A DNA stretch of 8,177 nt from Bryobacterales bacterium (GCA_025353235.1 JANXQZ010000131.1:1-8177), one strand, 5' to 3'. Counted from the stretch's first letter, positions 1 through 7,337 are shown. Notes: generated by a model from the sequence alone, not told the origin. Made by a program: numbers and translations.

Positions 1-2
1 GC

Positions 3-195
3 CTTTCAGCGGTCATCCGCGTCGAAGCCGCGGTGCATTGAGCCGGAAACTTTGCGTCCGCGCCCCGAGAGAGGTTTAATCGGAATAGACCCGGCGGCAA
101 GCTATGGTCGATACCCGATTGAACCTCTCTCGGGGCGCGGACGCAAAGTTTCCGGCTCAATGCACCGCGGCTTCGACGCGGATGACCGCTGAAAG
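3..195. repeat. Long perfect inverted repeat (foldback)
   Basis: Bases 3-76 are the exact reverse complement of 122-195, a 74-bp perfect stem. After a t/g mismatch (77/121) the pairing resumes for six more bases (78-83 with 115-120), leaving a loop of about 31 bases (84-114). The arms stop matching at 2/196, so the outer boundary lies inside the window, although only two bases are visible to its left. No transposase or convincing reading frame is present. The element lies about 100 bp past the stop of the minus-strand repeat gene and could act as a barrier or terminator for it, but there is no U-tract typical of an intrinsic terminator. It could be a MITE-like foldback element or an inverted-duplication artefact of assembly. 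Between 198 and 296 I see only a repeat of AGCCGGCT (194-201, 259-266) and no gene. Confidence 0.9.
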
Positions 196-296
196 CCGGC
201 TGCGGGCAAGATTGCCTGCCCCACAATCAATGCCGAGTCCCGCTGCAGCCAGCTTTCCAGCCGGCTCCGCGCTTGCCGTCATCCCAACGGCTTGTA

Positions 297-1694
297 CTAG
301 TTGCGCAAGAGGAAATACATGACAATCGCCACCGCCACCAAGAACAACACCCCCAAAACAATCACCAGTTTGAGGTGATTAGGCGGAGCCGGAGCGAACG
401 GGGGCTGAGGCGTTACCGGAGCCTCGGCAACCGGAGCTGGCGCCGGAGCTGAAAACATGCGGGTGAACTCGCTGGGCCCCGACGGGGCAGCGGAAGGCAC
501 CGGCTGACTTGGCGGAGCCTGAAAGATCCGAGTCGCCTCGCCCGCATGCGTCCCGGATCTGGGTGCGCTATAACTGACCGGAGCCATGGGAGGCGGCTCA
601 GCAGAAGGAGGTCCGCCCTGCACGCCAAACATTCTGGTGAAATCCCCGCCTCCGGGCGACTGCGGCACCGGCGCGGGTGCGGGCGGAAGCGGTACAGCCG
701 CCGGTCTGGATGCAGACGATCCAGTAGACCCGAATGGCTGCTCAAACATCCGTGCAAATTCGCCAGCCGGGGCAGGTCCAGCGGGTGGGGTATATTTCCC
801 ACCTCCCGATTCGCTCACCGCAGGCGACTGGAACATCCGCGTGAATTCTCCAGGTGCTGCGGCATTTAGCGGAGATTGCGCCGGAGCCTGCGGAGGCGGT
901 GCGGGTTGAAAAATGCGGGTAGCGTCCGCATCTAGTGCTTTTTCCTTTGACGGAGGCGGGGCTTGGAACATCCGGGTAAACTCGCTCGCCTCTGGCTCAG
1001 GCTTGACCTCGGCCACCACTGGAGCTTGAAATATTCCTCTTACGCCAGCAGTCGCTTGCTTGGGCGCGTCAGCAGGGGCGACAGTTTCTGGCTCTGGTCT
1101 TGCTTTCGGCACCACCGGAACTTCAAGCGTTCTCGTAAATTCGAGCGGATCTGGAACGGGAGCTGCGTGGTTCGGCTTCGGTTCTGCCGAAGCCGGCGCC
1201 GGCGCCTGGAACATGCGAGTGAATTCGCCCTTTTCCGGAGCCAATTCAGCTGCGGGTTTGTCCTGAGCCGCCATCGGGGCCTGGAACATCCGCGTGAATT
1301 CTCCGGCCTCTGTGCTCACCGGCGCGGCCTCAGGCTTGGGCTTTGCCCTCGGCGCAACCGGCGCTTGGAACATCCGCGTGAACTCGCCCGGTTCGATCTT
1401 CACATCCGCTGCTGGAGCGACTACGGGCGGGGCAACTCGATCCAGCCACTCGCGAAGCGGCATGCTGTCAGGAAGAACCCGCGTCACGAGGTACGGCGTG
1501 CCTTGGTAGTCTCCCGCCTCGAGCACGGCCGAGCTAGCTCTTCGCAAAAGCTCCTCGTTCTCGGCACTACGGCCGCCGCTAAGAAAATGCACCATGACCG
1601 GTTGACCCGAAGCGATCTCGCGGCCTAGCAGTCCCAATTCTCCGCCTAACTCGGGAATCGGTTCAATCAGTCGGTACTTTCGATCGAAGCTCAT
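297..1694 (-). CDS. Tail-anchored TRMF-repeat protein with degenerate kinase-like N-terminus, T6SS-linked
   Basis: This 465-residue protein is not a core T6SS subunit and I do not know a named family for it. Residues 7-86 read like a protein-kinase N-lobe: KYRLIEPI opens it, a Gly-containing stretch (GGELGLLG) follows, VMVHFL sits where VAVKxL is expected with His36 in place of the catalytic Lys, and TPYLVTRVLPDSMPLREWL resembles the hinge. No HRD, DFG or C-lobe follows, so it cannot be an active kinase. Residues 103-417 carry twelve GEFTRMFQAP-like motifs in Pro/Ala/Glu-rich, probably disordered linkers. Residues 443-463 are a hydrophobic helix ending in RN, a tail anchor that would leave the bulk in the cytoplasm. 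I chose the start at 1694 because the kinase-like alignment begins directly after it. An ATG at 1793 would add 33 unrelated residues and overlap tssK. Its SD is weak. The gene is divergent from tssK, which suggests co-regulation with the T6SS. Function is inferred only. Confidence 0.85.
   Translation of the reverse strand: MSFDRKYRLIEPIPELGGELGLLGREIASGQPVMVHFLSGGRSAENEELLRRASSAVLEAGDYQGTPYLVTRVLPDSMPLREWLDRVAPPVVAPAADVKIEPGEFTRMFQAPVAPRAKPKPEAAPVSTEAGEFTRMFQAPMAAQDKPAAELAPEKGEFTRMFQAPAPASAEPKPNHAAPVPDPLEFTRTLEVPVVPKARPEPETVAPADAPKQATAGVRGIFQAPVVAEVKPEPEASEFTRMFQAPPPSKEKALDADATRIFQPAPPPQAPAQSPLNAAAPGEFTRMFQSPAVSESGGGKYTPPAGPAPAGEFARMFEQPFGSTGSSASRPAAVPLPPAPAPVPQSPGGGDFTRMFGVQGGPPSAEPPPMAPVSYSAPRSGTHAGEATRIFQAPPSQPVPSAAPSGPSEFTRMFSAPAPAPVAEAPVTPQPPFAPAPPNHLKLVIVLGVLFLVAVAIVMYFLLRN
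444..1388 (-). repeat. Twelve GEFTRMFQAP-type motifs encoded in the minus-strand gene
   Basis: The motif copies, in protein order, lie at 1359-1388, 1275-1304, 1200-1229, 1116-1145, 1020-1049, 957-986, 900-929, 822-851, 735-764, 618-647, 513-542 and 444-473. The starts are 20-39 residues apart. Four copies keep the exact core EFTRMFQAP (copies 1, 2, 3 and 6). Variants include EFTRTLEVP (4), GVRGIFQAP (5), ATRIFQP (7), EFTRMFQSP (8), EFARMFEQP (9), DFTRMFGVQ (10), EATRIFQAP (11) and EFTRMFSAP (12). The threonine is kept in ten of twelve, with Arg in copy 5 and Ala in copy 9. The following Arg and the Phe three residues after the Thr are each kept in eleven. The linkers differ in sequence while the motif is kept, which suggests selection on the motif. 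Copies 2 and 8 also share a DNA stretch of about 24 identical bases, so recombination between copies is possible. Confidence 0.92.
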
Positions 1695-1755
1695 GAACGC
1701 CAACCATGTACAGCATGATACAGTATGCAATACTAAAGCACTAAACGGCAGGTGA
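1695..1755. promoter_or_regulatory. Divergent intergenic region between the repeat-protein gene and tssK
   Basis: These 61 bp separate two divergent start codons, so both promoters or their regulatory sites should lie here or just inside the genes. The stretch is clearly AT-richer than its flanks. It contains the short palindrome AGTAT-GCA-ATACT (1722-1734) and a near direct repeat CATGTACAG / CATGATACAG (1705-1713, 1714-1723), which are candidate operator elements. I could not find convincing -35/-10 pairs for either direction, so no boxes are assigned. A sigma-54 -24/-12 element was not seen either. Confidence 0.5.
1750..1755 (+). promoter_or_regulatory. Shine-Dalgarno AGGTGA of tssK, bearing on its start codon
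   Basis: AGGTGA directly abuts the ATG at 1756, leaving no spacer. The in-frame TTG at 1765 lies nine bases downstream, a normal distance. Initiation at TTG would give a protein beginning MSRVVWSEGM, which resembles the usual TssK N-terminus at least as well. The ATG is kept as the annotated start by convention. Confidence 0.45.
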
Positions 1756-3102
1756 ATGAGATCTTTGTCCAGAGTCGTATGGTCCGAAGGCATGCATCTT
1801 GGACCTCATCAATTTCAAGTCCAAGGCCGCTACTTCGAAGATTCGATTGATTTTACAACCTCGTCCTTGTGGTTCCGCGGTTTCGGGCTCACCGGCTTGG
1901 AGCTGGACGTGGACGCCCTGCGAAATGGCACTGTCTCGCTGATCCACGCCCGAGGCATCCTGCCCGACGGCATGCCTTTTCACATGCCTCAGTCTGACGC
2001 GCTTCCTCCTTCGCGGGCCATCTCCGAGCTGTTTCCGCCCACGGCCGATAGCTTGACCATTCGCCTCGGGCTTCCTCGCCGCTTGCCGGAAGGCCCCAAC
2101 TGCGACCTTTCGCCCAGTTCGCAAGGTGGAAGGTATGTCGCCGAAATGCGGAATTTCCCCGACGAAAACACCGGCGGCGACGAGCGTCCGGTGCGCATGG
2201 GGCGGAAGAATCTGAGGCTTCTGCTCGATATCGAACCGCTCGATGGTTTCGTGTCCATCGCCGTAGCAAGGGTCAGGCGGGACGGGTCCGGCCACTTTAT
2301 GTACGACCCGGATTTTGTCCCTCCCTGCGTGCAGATCAGCGCTAGCGAACGGCTCATGCTCCTGCTGCGCCGTCTCATCGAAATCCTTGAGACCAAGAGC
2401 GAAACACTCAGCCGAACCACTTCCGGGGGCAGCGCTTCGGGCGACTTCTCCACCCGCGAAATCGCGAACTTCTGGCTGCTCCACTCCGTCAATTCGGCAC
2501 TCGCTCCCTTGCGCCATCTCTGGATCTCCAAGCGAGGCCACCCCGAGGAACTGTTCGTGGAAATGTCGCGCCTAGGCGGGGCTCTCTGCACCTTCGCGCT
2601 CGACTCGCATCCCAATGGAATGCCCGTGTATGACCACATGCATTTGGGCGAATGCTTCGATGCGCTCGACCGGCATATCCGCGTTCATCTGGAAACAATC
2701 GTTCCCACTAACTGCGTCACCATCCAACTGAAAAAGGTCGCCGATTATTTCTACGAGGGTCAAATCGACGACACGCGCTGCCTGGGCCGCTCCCGCTGGA
2801 TATTCGGAATCCACGCCGAGATTGGAGAAGCCGAACTCATCACACGAACTCCTCAGCTGGTGAAGATTTGCTCCGCCAAGTTTGTCGGCGAACTGGTCAG
2901 GCGCGCGATGGCGGGCTTGGCGCTTACGCATCTTCCTGTCCCGCCAGCGGCTATTTCGGCCAAGGTTGAAAATCAGTACTTCGGAATCTCGAAAGACGGC
3001 CCATTCTGGGATAACATTGTTCAAACCAAGAAAGTTGGCATCTACGTTCCGGGCGATCTGCCGGGCGCCGAGCTTGAACTCCTGGTCGTTCTCGAGCAGT
3101 AG
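1756..3102 (+). CDS. tssK: T6SS baseplate subunit TssK
   Basis: TssK is the cytoplasmic trimeric adaptor that connects the T6SS baseplate to the TssL/TssM membrane complex. The N-terminus has the family hallmark RVVWSEGMHLGPHQFQ (residues 6-21), matching the usual VxWxEGMFLxPQHFQ pattern. The central region (about 50-310) fits the shoulder and neck parts. The C-terminal head region shows HLPVPPAAI followed by ENQYFGI and ends VGIYVPGDLPGAELELL, again as in TssK. At 448 residues the length is normal for the family. It is the first gene of the operon, and tssL follows after 11 bp. The position where many clusters carry the lipoprotein gene tssJ is occupied by the divergent repeat-protein gene. 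The start may be TTG at 1765 rather than ATG at 1756 because of Shine-Dalgarno spacing. I see no frameshift or truncation. Confidence 0.95.
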   Translation: MRSLSRVVWSEGMHLGPHQFQVQGRYFEDSIDFTTSSLWFRGFGLTGLELDVDALRNGTVSLIHARGILPDGMPFHMPQSDALPPSRAISELFPPTADSLTIRLGLPRRLPEGPNCDLSPSSQGGRYVAEMRNFPDENTGGDERPVRMGRKNLRLLLDIEPLDGFVSIAVARVRRDGSGHFMYDPDFVPPCVQISASERLMLLLRRLIEILETKSETLSRTTSGGSASGDFSTREIANFWLLHSVNSALAPLRHLWISKRGHPEELFVEMSRLGGALCTFALDSHPNGMPVYDHMHLGECFDALDRHIRVHLETIVPTNCVTIQLKKVADYFYEGQIDDTRCLGRSRWIFGIHAEIGEAELITRTPQLVKICSAKFVGELVRRAMAGLALTHLPVPPAAISAKVENQYFGISKDGPFWDNIVQTKKVGIYVPGDLPGAELELLVVLEQ

Positions 3103-3113
3103 AAGGCTCTGCA

Positions 3114-3833
3114 ATGACACCCACAACTGGCACCGGTTCCGTTCCTGCCCGCCCGGATAACCTGGCTCTCATTTTTCAAGAAGTGTTCACCGCCATCGTT
3201 CGCTTGCGCGCCAACCGCCAAGCGCTGAGCGATGCGGAGTCTTTCCGCTACCACATGAAAGAGGCGCTCAAAACCGCTGCGCAGGAAGCCCGCAATCGAG
3301 CCGGCTACAACGGCGACGATATACGCATGGCTACCCTCGCGGTGGTCGGATTCCTGGACGAATCCATCCTCAACGCTCGCAATCCGCTGTTCGCGGACTG
3401 GCCCCGCAAGCCTCTCCAAGAAGAACTCTTCGGCATCCACATGGCCGGCCAAGTCTTCTTTCAAAACTTGGAGCAGTTGCTGGCACGCAACGATTCGGTG
3501 GATTTGGCCGATCTGCTGGAAGTGCACTATCTGTGCATGCTGCTTGGGTTCGCGGGCCGGTATAGCGGCAGCCGGACCGGTGAACTGCAAGCCGTCATGA
3601 CCGCGACCGGCGACAAGATCCGCAGAATTCGCGGCGCGTTCGGAGGCTTGTCGCCGGCCTGGGCGCCCGAGGGTAAAGCAGTTCAGAACGCGGCTGATCC
3701 GTGGGTGAAACGCCTGGTGATTGGAGCGGCGGCGTGCTTCGTCCTCATGCTGGTTCTGTTCGTCACCTTCAAGATTGCGCTCAGCTCGGGTGCCTCCAAA
3801 TTGAGCACGATTTCGTCGCAAGGCAAAGCCTAG
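3114..3833 (+). CDS. tssL: T6SS membrane-complex subunit TssL (DotU family), short form
   Basis: TssL is an inner-membrane T6SS protein whose cytoplasmic hook-shaped domain contacts TssK and TssM. The DotU domain spans about residues 17-185. It shows the conserved FLDESIL (80-86, with the Asp-Glu pair at 82-83), the W..KPLQEELFG segment, AGQVFFQNLEQLL, and the LLEVHYLCMLLGFAGRY signature. A single hydrophobic helix lies near the C-terminus (about 202-219), as expected for a tail-anchored TssL, with about 20 polar residues after it. There is no C-terminal OmpA-like peptidoglycan-binding domain, so this is the short form (239 aa). AGAAGG at 3101-3106, just after the tssK stop codon, serves as Shine-Dalgarno seven bases before the ATG. 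The N-terminus is Thr-rich (T2, T4, T5, T7). In Agrobacterium tumefaciens, Thr14 of TssL is phosphorylated by PpkA and bound by Fha, so these residues could be relevant, but that is speculation. Confidence 0.95.
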   Translation: MTPTTGTGSVPARPDNLALIFQEVFTAIVRLRANRQALSDAESFRYHMKEALKTAAQEARNRAGYNGDDIRMATLAVVGFLDESILNARNPLFADWPRKPLQEELFGIHMAGQVFFQNLEQLLARNDSVDLADLLEVHYLCMLLGFAGRYSGSRTGELQAVMTATGDKIRRIRGAFGGLSPAWAPEGKAVQNAADPWVKRLVIGAAACFVLMLVLFVTFKIALSSGASKLSTISSQGKA

Positions 3834-3842
3834 GAGCCCCGC

Positions 3843-6800
3843 ATGATGATGCCTTCACTCAGAATTCCCGGGGTCCCGATCTACCTATCGGCCCACATGC
3901 TGGTTTCCTGGTGGGCCGGAACTGCGCTTGGACTGCATGGAACCAAGCTGTGGGTTTTTCGCGGTTTGCTCATGTTGGTGGGACTGGCTGGAGTAGGCAT
4001 TTTTCTCTGGTTCAAACACAACAAGAAAAAGCAGGAGGAAGCGGCGAATGCGGTCGCGAATCCGGCGCAGGTCGGCGAATCCGACGACATCGACAGCCTG
4101 ATCCGCGACGCCGAAACCAAGCTTGCCACAGCTCAAGTGCAGAAGGGAGTCAAGCTCGGCAGTCTTCCGGCTATTTTTCTCATCGGCGAAACTGGCACGG
4201 CTAAAACAACGACGATCGTGAACTCCGGCCTCGATGCGGAGTTGTTAGCGGGCCAAGTTTATCAGGACACGAACTTGGTTCCAACGCGGGCTGCAAACCT
4301 CTGGTACGCGAAGAAAGCCATTTTCGTGGAAGCCGCAGGCAAGTCCGTCTCCGATCCATCGGTCTGGACTAAGATCGCCAAGAAGCTGCAGCCTGGCAGG
4401 CTCGGTTCCGTGGTCGCGCAAGGGCAAGCGCCCCGCGCCGCTCTGGTGACGGTGGAAGCGGAAAGCTTGATGCGGCCGGGTGCCAACGAAACGATGGCCG
4501 CCACAGCGCGCGCCCTGCGATCGCGATTGGGAGAGATCTCGCAAACGCTCGGAATAAATTTGCCTGTTTACGTTCTGGTGACGAAGATGGACAGGGTGGC
4601 CTTCTTCCCGGAGTACGTGCGCAACCTCACCAATCCGGAGTCCGCGCAAGTGCTCGGCATTACGGTTCCACTCGCCGCCATTAGCAGCGGAGTGTACGCG
4701 GAGGAGGCGACCGCTCGGCTCAATGCGTCTTTCGAGCAGTTGGTCCGATCCCTCAGCAACGCGCGTCCGCTTTTTCTTGAACGCGAACATGAGCCCGCCA
4801 ATCTTCCGCCTGTTTATGAATTCCCGCGCGAGTTTCGCAAGCTGCGTCCCACCCTGGTGCAGTTCCTCGTGGATCTCTGCCGTCCCAGCCAGTTGACCGT
4901 CAGCCCTTTTTTGAGAGGGTTTTATTTTTCCGGAGTCCGGCCCATCGTCGTCAATGAGGTTGCTCCTTCGCCCGTTCGCCAGCAGTCTCGCGAGCAGGAA
5001 GCGTCCTTCGGCGCCACCGGGATTTTTCGGCCCGACGCTCGAGGTGTTGCGGCCGCTCCGCAACAGGTGGTGGGGACGCGCAAGGTTCCACAGTGGTTGT
5101 TCCTGACCCACTTCTTTCACAACCTGCTGCTAGCAGATCAGGTCGCGATGGGTGCCAGCCAGTCCAGCACCAAGACCAGCATGCTGCGTCGCATCTTGCT
5201 GGCGTCGGCAGCCGCCCTGTGTTTGTTGTACAGCCTCGCGCTGATCGTTTCTTATTCGAAAAATCGCGGGCTCGAGACCGAAGCTCGGGACGCTGCTCGG
5301 GGGATCGAGACCGTGGATACGGGGGCAGGTCAGAAGGTGGCGTCTCTCGATTCGTTGCAGCGGCTGGAGACTTTGCGCCAGTCTCTTGTGGTGCTGACCG
5401 GGTACGAACGCGATGGGGCGCCCTTAGGTTATCGCTGGGGTCTGTACATCGGCGACAGTCTGTATCCGGAAGTCCGGCGACTTTACTTCGCCTGCTTTAA
5501 GCGGGTGCTCTTCGGGCAGACTCAGACGGCGATGCTCGAGACGCTGCGCACGCTGCCGCCCACGCCCGGACCCGGTTATCAGCCCACTTACGAGACTCTG
5601 AAAGCCTATCTCATCACCACCTCGAATCACGATAAGAGCACCCGCGAGTTTTTGCCGCCGGTGCTGCTGAACCGCTGGAGCGTGGCTAAGAACGTGGACG
5701 CTGATCGCATGAGTCTCGCTCAAAAACAGTTCGATTTCTATAGCGGCGAGTTGAAGGTAGAGAATCCGTACGAGCCGGCCAACGACGCTGACGCAGTAAA
5801 AAAGGCGCGCGATTATCTGCATGGATTCGAGGGAATCGAGCGGGTTTATGCAGCCATGCTTGCCGATGCCGCCAAGAAGAGCCAGCCGGTCAATTTCAAT
5901 AAACAGTTTCCCGATGCGGTATCCGTGGTGAGCGACAGCTATGAAGTGGCTGGGCCTTTCACCAAGAAGGGTTTCGAGTTTATGAAGACGGCGCTCAAGA
6001 ATCCCAGCCAATATTTCAGCGGCGAGGAATGGGTGCTCGGCCCGTCTGCACCTACGCAAGGATCCATGGGCGGGCTCGGCCAGCAGTTAGCGGATCGCTA
6101 CTATTCGGATTACAAAGCGCAATGGCGGGCTTACCTGAAAGCGGCCTCGGTAGGGAGGTATGCGAATCTGCAGGACGCAAGCAAGAAGCTGAGCACGTTG
6201 TCGGCGAACACGTCGCCTTTGCTGGCCTTGGTCTCGCTGGCTTCGCAAAATACAGACGTGGACTCGGCCGACGTGAAGAGCCTTTTTCAGCCTGTGCAAT
6301 CGGTGGTGCCGCCCGCGAATGCGGATCGCTACATCGCCCCGTCCAATCAGCCTTATATGAGTGCGCTGCTCAAGCTGCAAAGCTCGGTGGAGCAAGCCTC
6401 CAGTGCGCAGCCGCTGACGGATGCGACCGCTGCCCCAACCCTGAGCGCAGCACTGGATGCTAAGACCACCACCGGGCAAATGGCTCAGAACTTTACTCCA
6501 GACAAGAATGCGACCGACCCTGGATCGAAAGTAGATCGCAAAGTGCAGCAGTTGCTCGAAGACCCGATCACGTATGTCCAGGCTTTTCTCAAGGGATTGG
6601 GTCCGGCTGAACTGAACGGCAAGGGCAAGGCGTTGTGCGCGCAATGGAGCGCGCTGCTTCGGAAATATCCCTTTAATCCGAACTCGAAGGTAGACGCGTC
6701 CATGGCCGACGTGAACGGCATCTTTCACAAACCAGATGGTGCTCTGTGGACGTTCTACGACGCCAACCTGCAGAAGTATTTGGTGAAGCAAGGCAGCCAG

Positions 6801-7337
6801 TACGCAGCGGTGGCGGGAAGCCCCGTGACGCTCACCGACGGTTTCGTGCGCTTCTTCAACAGGTCGGCCGCGTTTACAGACGCAATTTACGCGGGCAACA
6901 CGCCGGACCCGCATATCGGCTATTCTCTGAAGCCTCTTTCTACTGAGGGAATTAAGGCGATCCGGCTGCAACTGGACGGTCAGCCGGTGACGTCATCCGG
7001 CAAGGACGGAGTGGCTAAACCGCTCGCATGGCAGGGCTCAGGGGCGCACGAGGCCAAGCTCTTCGTAGATCAGGGATCGGGCGAGACTGCCTGGTCCACG
7101 CAAGATGGGCTCTGGGCGATTTTCAGGCTATTTGGCCAGGCGGATCGGATGCAGCCCGAGGGCGGCGGGTACCGGCTCGAGTGGTACAACCGGACTGGCC
7201 AGGATCAGCATGTGGTGACCATCGCGAGCGGCAGTCCGCTGAGTGCGCGCTTCCTGCTGGATATGAACGGTGCTCCGCCAATTTTTCAGAAGGGATATCT
7301 ATCGCAAATGACCTGCGTCGCCGACGTGGCGAAGTAG
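3843..7337 (+). CDS. tssM: T6SS membrane-complex subunit TssM (IcmF family)
   Basis: TssM spans the inner membrane and periplasm and anchors the T6SS. Two N-terminal hydrophobic segments (about residues 10-30 and 35-56) precede a cytoplasmic NTPase-like domain, and a third helix (about 451-471) leads to the periplasmic region. The P-loop reads GETGTAKT (115-122), with Ala120 where the Walker A consensus has Gly. The usual DTAG position is EAAGK (163-167). The TKMD element (247-250) is intact, and RGFYFSGVRP matches the family. The C-terminal part shows ALWTFYDANLQKYL and a final beta-rich IcmF domain with GLWAIFRLF and closing MTCVADVAK. The length of 1164 aa is normal. AGGAG (3832-3836) overlaps the tssL stop codon. 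ATGs at 3843 and 3846 lie six and nine bases downstream, so either could start translation. Residues 390-398, GATGIFRPD, resemble the motif of the divergent repeat protein. The frame is uninterrupted. Confidence 0.96.
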   Translation: MMMPSLRIPGVPIYLSAHMLVSWWAGTALGLHGTKLWVFRGLLMLVGLAGVGIFLWFKHNKKKQEEAANAVANPAQVGESDDIDSLIRDAETKLATAQVQKGVKLGSLPAIFLIGETGTAKTTTIVNSGLDAELLAGQVYQDTNLVPTRAANLWYAKKAIFVEAAGKSVSDPSVWTKIAKKLQPGRLGSVVAQGQAPRAALVTVEAESLMRPGANETMAATARALRSRLGEISQTLGINLPVYVLVTKMDRVAFFPEYVRNLTNPESAQVLGITVPLAAISSGVYAEEATARLNASFEQLVRSLSNARPLFLEREHEPANLPPVYEFPREFRKLRPTLVQFLVDLCRPSQLTVSPFLRGFYFSGVRPIVVNEVAPSPVRQQSREQEASFGATGIFRPDARGVAAAPQQVVGTRKVPQWLFLTHFFHNLLLADQVAMGASQSSTKTSMLRRILLASAAALCLLYSLALIVSYSKNRGLETEARDAARGIETVDTGAGQKVASLDSLQRLETLRQSLVVLTGYERDGAPLGYRWGLYIGDSLYPEVRRLYFACFKRVLFGQTQTAMLETLRTLPPTPGPGYQPTYETLKAYLITTSNHDKSTREFLPPVLLNRWSVAKNVDADRMSLAQKQFDFYSGELKVENPYEPANDADAVKKARDYLHGFEGIERVYAAMLADAAKKSQPVNFNKQFPDAVSVVSDSYEVAGPFTKKGFEFMKTALKNPSQYFSGEEWVLGPSAPTQGSMGGLGQQLADRYYSDYKAQWRAYLKAASVGRYANLQDASKKLSTLSANTSPLLALVSLASQNTDVDSADVKSLFQPVQSVVPPANADRYIAPSNQPYMSALLKLQSSVEQASSAQPLTDATAAPTLSAALDAKTTTGQMAQNFTPDKNATDPGSKVDRKVQQLLEDPITYVQAFLKGLGPAELNGKGKALCAQWSALLRKYPFNPNSKVDASMADVNGIFHKPDGALWTFYDANLQKYLVKQGSQYAAVAGSPVTLTDGFVRFFNRSAAFTDAIYAGNTPDPHIGYSLKPLSTEGIKAIRLQLDGQPVTSSGKDGVAKPLAWQGSGAHEAKLFVDQGSGETAWSTQDGLWAIFRLFGQADRMQPEGGGYRLEWYNRTGQDQHVVTIASGSPLSARFLLDMNGAPPIFQKGYLSQMTCVADVAK

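Noticed and set aside
104..322. 72-codon plus-strand frame starting in the inverted-repeat loop
   Set aside because: It lies mostly in the right arm of the palindrome, has no Shine-Dalgarno and an unremarkable composition, and overlaps the end of the minus-strand gene.
444..1388. CRISPR-like array
   Set aside because: The repeats are coding, imperfect, unevenly spaced and in frame with one protein. They are protein motif repeats.
963..1628. Plus-strand open frame of 221 codons, with other plus-strand frames (for example 546-869, 1060-1266 and 1294-1509) rich in repeated HPREF or WNIRVNSPG segments
   Set aside because: These are mirror readings of the repeated motif of the minus-strand gene. 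They lack Shine-Dalgarno sites and recognisable domains, and their apparent repeats follow directly from the GEFTRMFQAP coding.
1695..1793. Extended start of the minus-strand repeat gene at 1793
   Set aside because: The extra 33 residues do not extend the kinase-like alignment, would overlap the tssK start region and would cover the whole divergent promoter. The ATG at 1694 is more plausible.
1741..3126. Long minus-strand open frames opposite tssK (1741-2541, 1989-2639, 2572-3126)
   Set aside because: They are antisense to a clear TssK, show no family features, and are expected in high-GC coding DNA.
6087..6971. 294-codon minus-strand frame opposite tssM
   Set aside because: It is an Arg/His-rich antisense shadow of the intact TssM coding sequence with no recognisable domain.
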